From NCBI RefSeq assembly GCF_009760905.1, contig NZ_VIRW01000023.1:1-48954 (forward strand): 48,954 bases of DNA, read 5' to 3'. Shown here piece by piece: positions 36,479-45,098 of this stretch (positions are counted from its first letter, which is position 1; every line of letters starts with the position of its first letter). The translations under genes were made by a program, and so were the position numbers. The notes beneath the pieces are model-generated. The model ran no database searches, was not told the origin of the DNA, and saw only the letters and a list, made by a program, of their open reading frames with translations. The DNA is from Chitinibacter sp. GC72. Lineage in GTDB: Bacteria; Pseudomonadota; Gammaproteobacteria; Burkholderiales; Chitinibacteraceae.

Positions 36479-37270
36479 ATGAATTTTCTAGTTGAATCGA
36501 TTAGCCGCTTCGGGCGGCCGCTGACCAATAGCCTGATCAAGCTGGGCTTTGCCTGCCGCTTTTTGCTGGCGATTTTGCGCCACTCGGCAACGGCCTTGTT
36601 GCGCCCGCACCTGACTTTGCGCGAGATCTGGTTTGCCGGGGTTTTATCGGTCTTGATTATTACGGTTTCGGGCTTATTTGTAGGCATGGTTCTGGCTCTG
36701 CAAGGCTATGACACCCTGCAACGTTTTGGCGCCTCCAGCTCGCTGGGCATTCTGGTGGCCTTGTCCTTGGTCCGCGAACTGGGGCCGGTTGTTGCAGGCC
36801 TCTTGTTTGCCAGCCGTGCCGGTAGCGCCATTACCGCTGAAATCGGCCTGATGAAAACCACCGAGCAACTGGCGGCGATGGAAATGATGGCCGTGAACCC
36901 GATTGCCCGTGTCGTAGCACCGCGCTTCTGGGGCGGCGTGATTTCAATGCCGCTCTTGGCCGCCATTTTCAGCGCGATGGGCATTCTGGGCGGCTATCTA
37001 ATCGGCGTGCAATTACTGGGGCTGGATGCGGGCAGCTTCTGGTCGCAAATGCAGGGCGCTGTTGATTTCCGGCTTGACGTGATGAATGGCGTGATCAAAA
37101 GCGTCTTTTTCGGCGTAGCCGTTGCGCTGATTGCGGTTTTTGAAGGGTATGATGCGCCCCCAACCGCCGAAGGCATTTCCAGCGCCACAACGCGCACTGT
37201 GGTAACCAGCGCACTGACTATTCTGGCGCTGGATTTTATTCTGACTGCTTTTATGTTCCGGGGAGTTTAA
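36479..37270 (+). CDS. mlaE: Phospholipid transport permease MlaE
   Basis: MlaE is the MlaE/Ttg2B-type permease of the complex. The 263 residues have five or six hydrophobic segments and the family hallmarks [22 protein letters not shown] (split here as ELGPVV, ASRAGS, ITAEIG), [17 protein letters not shown] and EGYDA. I choose ATG 36479, preceded by GAGAG, over TTG 36464, which lies inside mlaF. The gap to mlaF is 7 bases, and mlaD begins directly after its stop. Confidence 0.96.
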   Translation: MNFLVESISRFGRPLTNSLIKLGFACRFLLAILRHSATALLRPHLTLREIWFAGVLSVLIITVSGLFVGMVLALQGYDTLQRFGASSSLGILVALSLVRELGPVVAGLLFASRAGSAITAEIGLMKTTEQLAAMEMMAVNPIARVVAPRFWGGVISMPLLAAIFSAMGILGGYLIGVQLLGLDAGSFWSQMQGAVDFRLDVMNGVIKSVFFGVAVALIAVFEGYDAPPTAEGISSATTRTVVTSALTILALDFILTAFMFRGV

Positions 37271-37741
37271 ATGAAACGCGGCATGATCGACTTCTGGGTT
37301 GGCCTGTTTGCGCTAGCCGGTATTGCAGCTCTGCTGTTTCTCGCACTCAAGGTGAGCAGCCAGGGCAGCCTGCCTGCGGGCAGCTCTTACCAGCTGATTG
37401 CCAATTTTGAAAATATTGGTGGCTTGAAAGTACGCGCGCCAATTAAAAGCGCGGGTGTCGTGGTTGGCCGGGTGAGCAGTATCACGCTGGACCCTGAGCG
37501 CTATGTCGCCAAGGTCACCATGGACATGGACAGCCGCTATCATTTTAGCCGCGACAGCTCGGCCGAGATTCTGACCTCCGGCCTCTTGGGCGAGCAATAC
37601 ATCGGCATTACTTCGGGTGCCGACGAGAAAGTTCTTAGCGCAGGCAACACGTTTAAAATCACGTCTTCAGCGATTGTGCTGGAGCAGTTAATCAGTCGAT
37701 TCCTGTTTAGTCAGGCCGACCAAGAAAAGGAAGCCCAATAA
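37271..37741 (+). CDS. mlaD: MCE-domain lipid-binding protein MlaD
   Basis: MlaD forms the hexameric MCE ring on the periplasmic face of MlaFE and passes lipid to or from MlaC. The 156 residues have one N-terminal membrane segment (about 7-27) and the MCE domain (about 38-115) with FENIGGLKVRAPIKSAGVVVG and the pore-lining region ILTSGLLGEQYI. The C-terminal helix after 135 is short. The start ATG directly follows the mlaE stop. Confidence 0.96.
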   Translation: MKRGMIDFWVGLFALAGIAALLFLALKVSSQGSLPAGSSYQLIANFENIGGLKVRAPIKSAGVVVGRVSSITLDPERYVAKVTMDMDSRYHFSRDSSAEILTSGLLGEQYIGITSGADEKVLSAGNTFKITSSAIVLEQLISRFLFSQADQEKEAQ

Positions 37742-37742
37742 T

Positions 37743-38354
37743 ATGTTCAATTCAATGCGCCTGATGCGCAATTCATTGCTTGCAATGCTAACGCTGTTTG
37801 TGAGCGCCGCGCTGTTTGCCGCAGAAAGCCCGGAGCAGATTGTCCGCTCGGCCAGCAAGGATGTGCTGGACATCATCAAGAAAAATGAAAAAGACGCCGC
37901 CAAGACGCGTGATCTGGTCGATACCCGCCTGTCGCCAATGGCCGACTACAAACGCATGACCGCGCTGGCCACGGGTCAGTACTGGAAAAGCGCCACACCG
38001 GCACAGCAGGAAGCACTGACTGCCGAGTTTCGCGCCATGCTGGTTCGTACTTACTTAAGCGCGCTGACGCTGTATAAAAACGCCCAGATCAATATCAAGG
38101 GCAGCCGTGCTGGCAACGATGCCGACGAGCAAACCGTACGCACCGAAGTGACTTTGCCCGGTCAGAAACCAATCCCGCTTGATTTCAGTTTTGAGAAGAA
38201 AAACGACTGGAAAGTGTACGACATCAGCGTGGACGGCATCAGCTTTATCAATAATCACCGCAACCAGTTCGGCTCGGTAATCCGCAAAGACGGCATTGAC
38301 GGCTTGATCAAGCAGCTGGCCGCGCGCAATGCGGCTGCCAAACAGGCCAAATGA
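37743..38354 (+). CDS. mlaC: Periplasmic phospholipid shuttle MlaC
   Basis: MlaC carries phospholipid between MlaA/OmpC at the outer membrane and MlaD. The 203 residues begin with a cleavable signal peptide (about 1-26, FVSAALFAA). The mature protein shows Ttg2D-family features LSPMADYKRMTALATGQYW and YDISVDGISFINNHRNQF near 155-172. It starts one base after mlaD and ends in an ATGA overlap with mlaB. Confidence 0.95.
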   Translation: MFNSMRLMRNSLLAMLTLFVSAALFAAESPEQIVRSASKDVLDIIKKNEKDAAKTRDLVDTRLSPMADYKRMTALATGQYWKSATPAQQEALTAEFRAMLVRTYLSALTLYKNAQINIKGSRAGNDADEQTVRTEVTLPGQKPIPLDFSFEKKNDWKVYDISVDGISFINNHRNQFGSVIRKDGIDGLIKQLAARNAAAKQAK

Positions 38355-38626
38355 TGAGCGCGATCTACCACGCTCCCGCCTTGCTCAACAGCGAACACTG
38401 CGGCCAGTTGCTGGGCGCAATTGACGATTTGCTCCGGCAAGGCGATGTGGAGATCGACTTTTCAGCACTCACCAGCGCAGACTCCAGCGCCGTCGCCTTG
38501 CTGCTCGAATGGCAGCGACGTGCGCAGGCAGCCAAGCGGGGGCTGCGCTTTGCAGCCATGCCATCGACACTGCAGCAACTGATTAGCGTCTATGGGGTGC
38601 AAGAGTTCTTGCAAATCAAGAACTAA
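38351..38626 (+). CDS. mlaB: STAS-domain protein MlaB
   Basis: MlaB is the small cytoplasmic STAS subunit that binds and stabilises MlaF. The 91 residues follow the STAS pattern, with the conserved loop DFSALTSADSSAVALLLEW (about 35-53), including the Thr/Ser stretch contacted by MlaF. The ATG overlaps the mlaC stop by 4 bases. After its stop, a 57-base gap precedes mlaA. Confidence 0.93.
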   Translation: MMSAIYHAPALLNSEHCGQLLGAIDDLLRQGDVEIDFSALTSADSSAVALLLEWQRRAQAAKRGLRFAAMPSTLQQLISVYGVQEFLQIKN

Positions 38627-38683
38627 GCAATACACAATTCATTTATCCATTACTCATATTGCGCCCAACGGCGCATTGCGATC

Positions 38684-39508
38684 ATGCGCCGCCTACTATT
38701 GCTCTCTGCTGTTTTGCTAACAGCCTGTGCCACGCCACAGAATAATTATGATCCGCTCGAGAACGTCAACCGATCGGTCTACAAATTCAATACGGCGCTG
38801 GACGATGCCGTGGTGCGCCCGGTTGCGGTGGCCTACAGCGACTACATCCCGTCGCCACTGCGCACAGCCGTCGGCAATTTTATGGGCAATATTGACGATC
38901 TGTTTGCCATCCCGGCCTCCATTCTGCAAGCCAAAGGAACTTCAGCGTCCAAAAGCACGGCCAGGGTGCTGCTCAACTCAACGTTTGGCCTGGTTGGCCT
39001 GCTCGATATCGCCAGCGAAGTTCCGATTGAAAAACAGGACGAAGATTTCGGCCAGATGTTAGGCGCCTGGGGTGTACCCAGCGGCCCGTATCTGATGGTG
39101 CCATTCTATGGCCCGCTGACATTGCGTGATTCAAGCGACAAGCTGGCTCGCTTGGCTTGGGGGCCAATCGACTATATCGACCCGCTGGCAGGCAAGGCGG
39201 CTTATTACAGTGTATTTATTACCGACACCCGCGCCAGCCTGCTGCCTTTTGATGCCACGATTGCCGAACAGATCGACCCATACGCTTTTGTTCGCGATAC
39301 CTATCTGCAGCGCCGCTGGTTCAAAATCCACGACGGCAACCCGCCACACCCGTTGCCGCTGGGTGAACCAGAGAGCGAGCCAGTAGACGACGCAGGCAAC
39401 GATGTTCCAGCCAAAGCAGTAGAACCTGTCAGCCAGACAGCCAGCGAAGTGGTCAGCAGCGCGGAGCAAGCCGCCCCCAGCCCAGACAATGCAGGGCAGA
39501 GCCAGTGA
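38684..39508 (+). CDS. mlaA: Outer-membrane lipoprotein MlaA (VacJ)
   Basis: MlaA sits in the outer membrane and extracts misplaced phospholipids from the outer leaflet. The 274 residues start with a lipoprotein signal (LLTAC, Cys15). The body has DPLENVNRSVYKFN, NFMGNIDD, a long helical ring and the family's YLMVPFYGPLTLRD. The last 50 residues are an Ala/Glu/Pro-rich extension. No clear ribosome site precedes ATG 38684; a short perfect hairpin (TGCGCC-CAAC-GGCGCA, 38660-38675) lies there instead. Here mlaA is with mlaFEDCB, unlike in E. coli. Confidence 0.95.
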   Translation: MRRLLLLSAVLLTACATPQNNYDPLENVNRSVYKFNTALDDAVVRPVAVAYSDYIPSPLRTAVGNFMGNIDDLFAIPASILQAKGTSASKSTARVLLNSTFGLVGLLDIASEVPIEKQDEDFGQMLGAWGVPSGPYLMVPFYGPLTLRDSSDKLARLAWGPIDYIDPLAGKAAYYSVFITDTRASLLPFDATIAEQIDPYAFVRDTYLQRRWFKIHDGNPPHPLPLGEPESEPVDDAGNDVPAKAVEPVSQTASEVVSSAEQAAPSPDNAGQSQ

Positions 39509-40398
39509 ACGCCATTCAATTTAACGCCGTTGGCAAGGATTTCGGTGCATTCACCGCGCTCAAAGAAGTGAGTTTTGCTGTCGAACAAGGTGACTTTTTC
39601 GCCCTGCTCGGCCCCAACGGCGCGGGTAAAACCACACTGATTTCAATTCTGGCCGGATTAACCCGCGCCACACGTGGCACAACCAAGGTGATGGGGCTGG
39701 ATGTACAGGCCGACTACCGCGCCGCCCGCCGCGCCGTTGGCATCGTACCGCAAGAGCTGGTGTTTGATCCCTTCTTTAATGTGCGCGAAGCGCTGGTATT
39801 TCAGTCCGGCTATTTCGGCATCAAGCACAATGATGGGTGGATTGATGAAATTTTGCACAATCTGGGGCTGACCGATAAAGCCCACACCAATATGCGTGCA
39901 TTATCCGGGGGTATGAAGCGCCGCGTCATGGTGGCTCAGGCTTTGGTGCATAAACCCCCTGTCATTGTACTGGATGAGCCCACGGCGGGCGTCGATGTCG
40001 AGTTGCGCCAGACGCTATGGTCTTTTGTTAAAAGTCTGAATGAAAAAGGCCATACCATCGTACTGACGACGCATTATCTGGAAGAAGCCGAAACGCTGTG
40101 CAACCGGATTGCGATGCTCAAACGCGGCGAGCTGATTGCGCTCGAAGACAAAAATACGATGATGCAACGCGGCGCAGCACGCAGCGTGATCCTCAAGCTC
40201 AAACCTGCGCAATTGCCAGTAAGCTTGCAGCCGCTACTGATTGCGCAGCATGACAACCGCTTTGAGCTCAAACTGGCCGACATCAAAGAGCTGGATGCCA
40301 TTCTGGCTGCACTGCGCGCCGAGCAAATCACGCTCAAAGATCTGGAAATCACCCAGCCGGATCTGGAAGAAATTTTCGTCCAGATGATGCACGCGTGA
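39505..40398 (+). CDS. yadG: YadG-type ABC transporter ATPase
   Basis: This is the ATPase of an ABC-2 type exporter. The 297 residues have Walker A GPNGAGKTTL, signature LSGGMKRRVMVAQAL, Walker B VIVLDEPTAGVD and the H-loop TTHYLEEAE, plus a C-terminal extension typical of the YadG/DrrA group. The start is GTG 39505, forming a GTGA overlap with the mlaA stop, so translation is likely coupled to mlaA. Substrate is unknown. Its permease follows after a 157-base repeat-bearing gap. Confidence 0.9.
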   Translation: MNAIQFNAVGKDFGAFTALKEVSFAVEQGDFFALLGPNGAGKTTLISILAGLTRATRGTTKVMGLDVQADYRAARRAVGIVPQELVFDPFFNVREALVFQSGYFGIKHNDGWIDEILHNLGLTDKAHTNMRALSGGMKRRVMVAQALVHKPPVIVLDEPTAGVDVELRQTLWSFVKSLNEKGHTIVLTTHYLEEAETLCNRIAMLKRGELIALEDKNTMMQRGAARSVILKLKPAQLPVSLQPLLIAQHDNRFELKLADIKELDAILAALRAEQITLKDLEITQPDLEEIFVQMMHA

Positions 40399-40555
40399 GT
40401 GAGGCCTGCCAAGTAAGTCGCTTGAGGCGTGCAGATTGTTTGCGTCACATATCAAAAATCAAAGCAATAATTAAGTATTTTACAGGAGCAGGCTGTCAGG
40501 ACTGAAGGAATAGAGGTTTTCCACCTTACACCTTTCCCCTTACACCTCACACACC
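40395..40555. repeat. GTGAGG / CCTCAC tracts between ABC ATPase and permease genes
   Basis: GTGAGTGAGG (40395-40404) at the left is countered at the right by two units, ACCTTACACC and CCTTACACCTCACACACC (about 40523-40554), ending directly before the permease ATG. The enclosed bases are AT-rich and hold no gene. The architecture resembles the mreB-mreC gap, although the inner sequences are not obviously alike. Confidence 0.5.
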
Positions 40556-41311
40556 ATGACCGGTTTTTACACTTTATTCCGCAAAGAAGTCCTGCGCTTC
40601 TGGCGCGTCGCCTTCCAGACGGTGGCCGCGCCTGTGCTCACCGCGCTGATGTATCTGCTGATTTTCGCCCATGTGCTAGATGCGCATGTGCAGCCCTATC
40701 CGGGCGTGCAATACACGGCGTTTCTGATTCCGGGTTTGATGATGATGAGCATGCTGCAAAACGCCTTTGCCAATACCAGCTCCAGCCTGATTCAATCCAA
40801 AATCACCGGCAATATTGTCTATATTCTGCTGCCGCCACTCTCGCATCTGGAGTTTTTTGGGGCGTACACGCTGGCAGGCGCGGCGCGGGGCTTTGTTGTT
40901 GGCGCCGGGGTATTGCTCGCTACACTAGTATTCTCAATACCACCATTCAAATACCCTCTATGGATCATCGTGTTTGGCTTGCTGGGCTGCAGCCTGATGG
41001 CGATTCTAGGCTTAATTGCCGGCATCTGGGCGGAAAAATTCGATCAATTGGCCGCTTTTCAAAACTTCCTGATCATGCCGCTGACCTTTCTGTCCGGCGT
41101 GTTTTACTCGATTCACAGCCTGCCGCCATTCTGGCAATCCGTGTCGCATTTCAACCCGGTTTTCTACATGATTGACGGTTTCCGCTATGGCTTTTTTGGC
41201 ATCAGCGACGTCAATCCATGGCATTCGCTGGCGGTTGTCGGATTTACTTTGGCAATCCTCACCTTAATTAGCCTGAGCTTGATAAAATCGGGCTACAAAA
41301 TTCGTCGCTGA
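40556..41311 (+). CDS. yadH: YadH-type ABC-2 transporter permease
   Basis: The 251 residues form six hydrophobic segments. The start MTGFYTLFRKEVLRFWRV and the stretch PLTFLSGVFYSIHSLPPFWQ followed by FNPVFYMIDGFRYGFFG are typical of YadH/ABC2_membrane permeases. It should pair with the ATPase upstream as an exporter. ATG 40556 follows immediately on the CCTCACACACC repeat; no separate Shine-Dalgarno sequence is visible. Confidence 0.92.
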   Translation: MTGFYTLFRKEVLRFWRVAFQTVAAPVLTALMYLLIFAHVLDAHVQPYPGVQYTAFLIPGLMMMSMLQNAFANTSSSLIQSKITGNIVYILLPPLSHLEFFGAYTLAGAARGFVVGAGVLLATLVFSIPPFKYPLWIIVFGLLGCSLMAILGLIAGIWAEKFDQLAAFQNFLIMPLTFLSGVFYSIHSLPPFWQSVSHFNPVFYMIDGFRYGFFGISDVNPWHSLAVVGFTLAILTLISLSLIKSGYKIRR

Positions 41312-41383
41312 TGGCAAAATACAGCGAAATCAACACACAGCCGCTCGCGCAGCGGCCTCAAACCATCGCACCCAAGAGCAATA

Positions 41384-41629
41384 ATGACGCCAGAACACGT
41401 ACAAAGCCTGATTTCTCAGATCATCCCCTGTGAGCATATCGAAGTGGAAGGCGACGGCCACCACTTCTATGCCACCATCGTTTCGGCACAATTTGACGGG
41501 CTCAAATTGCTGGCCCGCCATCGAGTGATCAATGATGGCCTCAAATCCTATCTCGACTCGGGCGAGCTGCATGCGCTGTCGATGCGCGCGACGCTAACGC
41601 CAGCCGAATGGGCCGCACGCCAGCAATGA
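41384..41629 (+). CDS. ibaG: BolA-family protein, IbaG-like
   Basis: The 81 residues show the BolA pattern: VEGDGHHFYATIVSAQFDGL, then ARHRVINDGLKSYL with the invariant His, and the C-terminal ALSMRATLTPAEW. BolA proteins bind monothiol glutaredoxins and [2Fe-2S] clusters. The position between mla genes and murA is the same as ibaG (yrbA) of E. coli, which decides the name. The next gene overlaps by 4 bases. Confidence 0.92.
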   Translation: MTPEHVQSLISQIIPCEHIEVEGDGHHFYATIVSAQFDGLKLLARHRVINDGLKSYLDSGELHALSMRATLTPAEWAARQQ

Positions 41630-41808
41630 GCACGCGCGATCCCCGCTTTGACTTGGGAAGTATCGCCAAAAACAAAGCCATTATCGAGCAGGCCAAACTG
41701 GACGCCAATAAACGCGAAGCCAAGTCAGGCGGCCCTTTAATGGCCTTGGTCAACCTGCCCTGGCTGATTGCCGCAGGTGCGTGGGTCTGGTGGGAATATT
41801 TTCGTTAA
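41626..41808 (+). CDS. Small single-span membrane protein of unknown function
   Basis: The 60 residues start at ATG 41626, in an ATGA overlap with the ibaG stop. The first 40 residues are charged and helical (SIAKNKAIIEQAKLDANKREAK), and one membrane segment lies at about 44-58 (LMALVNLPWLIAAGAWVWW). The overlap and codon use support a real gene. I do not recognise the family. Confidence 0.7.
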   Translation: MSTRDPRFDLGSIAKNKAIIEQAKLDANKREAKSGGPLMALVNLPWLIAAGAWVWWEYFR

Positions 41809-41873
41809 GTACGTCAGATTTCGCGCGCGTTCTTGTCTTGCCTTGCGGGCAAGCACTAGTAAATCGACTTAAA

Positions 41874-41896
41874 GCCGTCTTGGGCGGCACATTTTT
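41874..41896 (+). terminator. Possible terminator before murA
   Basis: GCCGTC (41874-41879) and GGCGGC (41883-41888) can pair around TTG with one G-T pair, and ACATTTTT follows. A second stem, CTTGCC...GGCAAG, lies just upstream near 41838-41852. The 136-base gap may separate murA from the upstream genes. The T-run is offset by three bases, so this is weak. Confidence 0.35.
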
Positions 41897-41938
41897 CGCA
41901 TGAGCCTGTTAAGGTTCAAGCGCAGAGCAAAAGGCTAA

Positions 41939-43194
<1,256 letters not shown>

Positions 43195-43195
<1 letters not shown>

Positions 43196-43599
43196 TGTTT
43201 ATTTTAAATCCCAAACCCGCTTACCAAGAGCAGGACGATAAGCCCAAGCCCCCCAAAGAACATGAAAAATTCTTTGCCGTACTGGCGCATCTGGCGGGGC
43301 TATTCTGGCTGCCCATCGTACCTGCGCCGATTGTGGCGATTGCGCTACCATTTATCGTGCTGCAATTTGCCCGCGTACATTCGGATTTTGTCGAGCAACA
43401 CGCGCGCGAAGCATGCAATTTCCAGATGCTGATGGGTTGTTTTTATATTGTCGCGCTCATCGCCACATCGCTGCTCAATACCACCTTCCTGCTGTGGTGG
43501 GTAGGAATCGGGGCTTCGCTATTTAGCATGTGGCAAGGCGGGCGGGCGATGAATGGCTGGCAGGCAAAGTACCCCGCCAAACTGAATATATTCAAATAG
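43195..43599 (+). CDS. DUF4870 / Tic20-like membrane protein
   Basis: The 134 residues have an acidic-basic Pro-rich start (about 1-25) and three or four hydrophobic segments. The elements FFAVLAHLAGLFWLP and FVEQHAREACNFQM match DUF4870 proteins (small membrane proteins with H-x-x-x-x-x-NFQ). The function is unknown. It overlaps murA by one base and should be co-expressed with it. Confidence 0.82.
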
Positions 43600-43663
43600 G
43601 CAATACTCAGATTGTGTGTTGATATGGCCAAATATTGTGATTTAACTATTGAAAAGCGATATT

Positions 43664-43800
43664 TGTAGGGTGGGTTTGGCGATTTTTTGCCGCGTACCCA
43701 CCGTGACGCGATACAAACATGTGCAGCGCTACGGTGGGTACGCGGCCGAAAAGCCTTTGCGGCGTTGAGCAAGTGAGTGGCGGCCTAACCCACCCTACGG
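43664..43800. mobile_element. MITE-like inverted-repeat element
   Basis: Near-matching terminal repeats GTAGGGTGGGTTTGGC (43665-43680) and GCCTAACCCACCCTAC (43783-43798) bound about 136 bases. Inside is a second perfect 16-bp inverted repeat (43689-43704 and 43731-43746, containing GCGTACCCACC and its complement). GTAGGGTGGGTT repeats of this kind are widespread non-coding elements in proteobacteria. No coding capacity and no clear target duplication were found. Confidence 0.75.
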
Positions 43801-43838
43801 GTGATGAACACAGAATCTGAACATACCCTTCAAATAAT

Positions 43839-43887
43839 AGGTATTGCCCTGTAGGGCAATACAGAAAAGACATACAGGCAGATACCC
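43839..43887. repeat. 49-bp palindromic intergenic element, copy 4
   Basis: The element runs from AGGTAT (43839-43844) to ATACCC (43882-43887), with inner arms CTGTA (43849-43853) and TACAG (43873-43877). The left part is itself a perfect 22-bp palindrome (43841-43862). It ends one base before the hisG ATG, so it spans the hisG ribosome-binding zone. Confidence 0.75.
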
Positions 43888-43888
43888 C

Positions 43889-44542
43889 ATGATTACCATC
43901 GCCCTTTCCAAAGGACGTATTTTTGAAGAAACCCTTCCGCTACTGGCCGCCGCAGGCATCGTGCCCGCTGAAGCACCAGAGAGTACGCGCAAGCTGATCA
44001 TTGGCACCAATCAGCCGGATGTGCAGCTGATTATCGTGCGTGCATCCGACGTACCGACTTATGTGCAATACGGCGCGGCGGATCTGGGCGTAGCGGGGAA
44101 AGATGTGCTGCTGGAACATGGCGGTCAGGGCCTGTATCAACCGCTCGATCTGGAAATCGCCAAATGCGCACTGATGGTGGCGACGCAAAACGGCTTTGAT
44201 TACGAAGGCGCAGTTAAGCAAGGTGCACGGATGCGCATCGCGACCAAATACACCGAGCAGGCCAAAGAGCATTTCGCCGCCAAAGGCGTGCACGTTGATC
44301 TGATCAAGCTGTATGGCTCGATGGAACTGGCCCCGCTGGTGGGTCTGGCCGACGCGATTGTGGACTTGGTTTCGACCGGTGGTACGCTCAAAGCCAATAA
44401 TCTGGTCGCCGTTGAGCATATTCGCGATATTTCCAGCCGTCTGGTGGTGAATCAATCGTCGCTCAAGCTCAAGCATGAACGCCTGCAGCCAATGATTGAT
44501 GCCTTTGCAACGACAGTCGCCGCACGACTGGCCAAGGTCTAG
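43889..44542 (+). CDS. hisG: ATP phosphoribosyltransferase, short (HisZ-dependent) form
   Basis: HisG joins ATP and PRPP, the first step of histidine synthesis. The 217 residues begin [18 protein letters not shown] and carry the PRPP loop [18 protein letters not shown] (about 155-172), as in all HisG. The length is that of the short form, which lacks the C-terminal ACT-like regulatory domain and needs HisZ for activity and feedback; hisZ and hisD are not nearby. I start at ATG 43889, the family N-terminus; the frame extends 15 codons into the palindrome. Confidence 0.95.
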   Translation: MITIALSKGRIFEETLPLLAAAGIVPAEAPESTRKLIIGTNQPDVQLIIVRASDVPTYVQYGAADLGVAGKDVLLEHGGQGLYQPLDLEIAKCALMVATQNGFDYEGAVKQGARMRIATKYTEQAKEHFAAKGVHVDLIKLYGSMELAPLVGLADAIVDLVSTGGTLKANNLVAVEHIRDISSRLVVNQSSLKLKHERLQPMIDAFATTVAARLAKV

Positions 44543-44543
44543 C

Positions 44544-44774
44544 ATGATTTTTCGCTTACTCGGTATCACGCTCGGGCTAGCCTTTCTGGCACTGAGCGTG
44601 GGGCAATGGCCGCAACTACGCGATAGCGCCAGACCGGCTCGGGCGATCATCGGCCAGCTCTGGCAGATCTTCATCGCGGGCAGCTTGCTGATTTATGGTC
44701 TGGGCGGCCAAAAACGGCTGGATCGCTACTTGCCATTTTTCCGGCCTAAATGGTGGAAGCGGCAAGAGCCTTAA
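44544..44774 (+). CDS. Small two-span membrane protein of unknown function
   Basis: The 76 residues start at ATG 44544, one base after the hisG stop. Two hydrophobic segments (about 3-20 and 37-52) flank a short charged loop; the C-terminus is basic with PFFRPKWWK. It is likely translated with hisG. I do not recognise the family; the longer frame from 44496 inside hisG is not used. Confidence 0.65.
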   Translation: MIFRLLGITLGLAFLALSVGQWPQLRDSARPARAIIGQLWQIFIAGSLLIYGLGGQKRLDRYLPFFRPKWWKRQEP

Positions 44775-44852
44775 GCTGTTAACCCAACAACGATTGCGAA
44801 TAGCGCGTATGCTGTCCTAGCCAGCTGGCATTTCACCCACTAGGGGTACACC

Positions 44853-44993
44853 ATGGCCAAAGGTCAGATACGCAGCAATAAAGAAGCAAAAAAACCCAAG
44901 CAAGAGAAAAAAACCACCATCCCCGCCTCCACATTTGGCAACGCAGCGGCGCAAGCCAGCTCGCAAATGAGTGAAGCGAAAAAACATAAGTAA
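44853..44993 (+). CDS. Small basic protein of 46 residues
   Basis: ATG 44853 is preceded by AGGGG at 44842-44846, a good ribosome site. The product begins MAKGQIRSNKEAKKPKQEKK and ends with a Ser/Ala-rich part and EAKKHK. Short proteins beginning with this Lys-rich MAxGQxRSNKEAKKPK pattern are found in many proteobacteria, to my recollection, without known function; the charge suggests RNA or ribosome binding, but that is inference. It has its own terminator just downstream. Confidence 0.75.
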   Translation: MAKGQIRSNKEAKKPKQEKKTTIPASTFGNAAAQASSQMSEAKKHK

Positions 44994-45008
44994 GTGTGAT
45001 TCTGCAGC

Positions 45009-45031
45009 AGCCACCTTCGGGTGGCTTTTTT
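45009..45031 (+). terminator. Rho-independent terminator of the 46-residue gene
   Basis: AGCCACC-TTCG-GGTGGCT (45009-45026) is a 7-bp stem with a stable UUCG-type loop, followed by six T in a row from the stem end. It lies 15 bases after the stop. Confidence 0.92.
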
Positions 45032-45036
45032 ACGGC

Positions 45037-45066
45037 TTTACATTATATATTTATATATATTATTAT
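45037..45066 (+). promoter_or_regulatory. Promoter of the CoA-disulfide reductase gene
   Basis: TTTACA (45037-45042) and TATTAT (45061-45066) each match the sigma70 consensus at 5 of 6 positions, with an 18-base spacer. The whole spacer is A/T only, alternating TA, which may bend. It is 32 bases before the start codon. Confidence 0.6.
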
Positions 45067-45098
45067 AAACGATATTGAAACCTGCAAAAGGCAGCTCG

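Noticed and set aside
43800-43888. Histidine leader peptide / attenuator before hisG
   Set aside because: No run of His codons is present; the structure there is the 49-bp palindrome.
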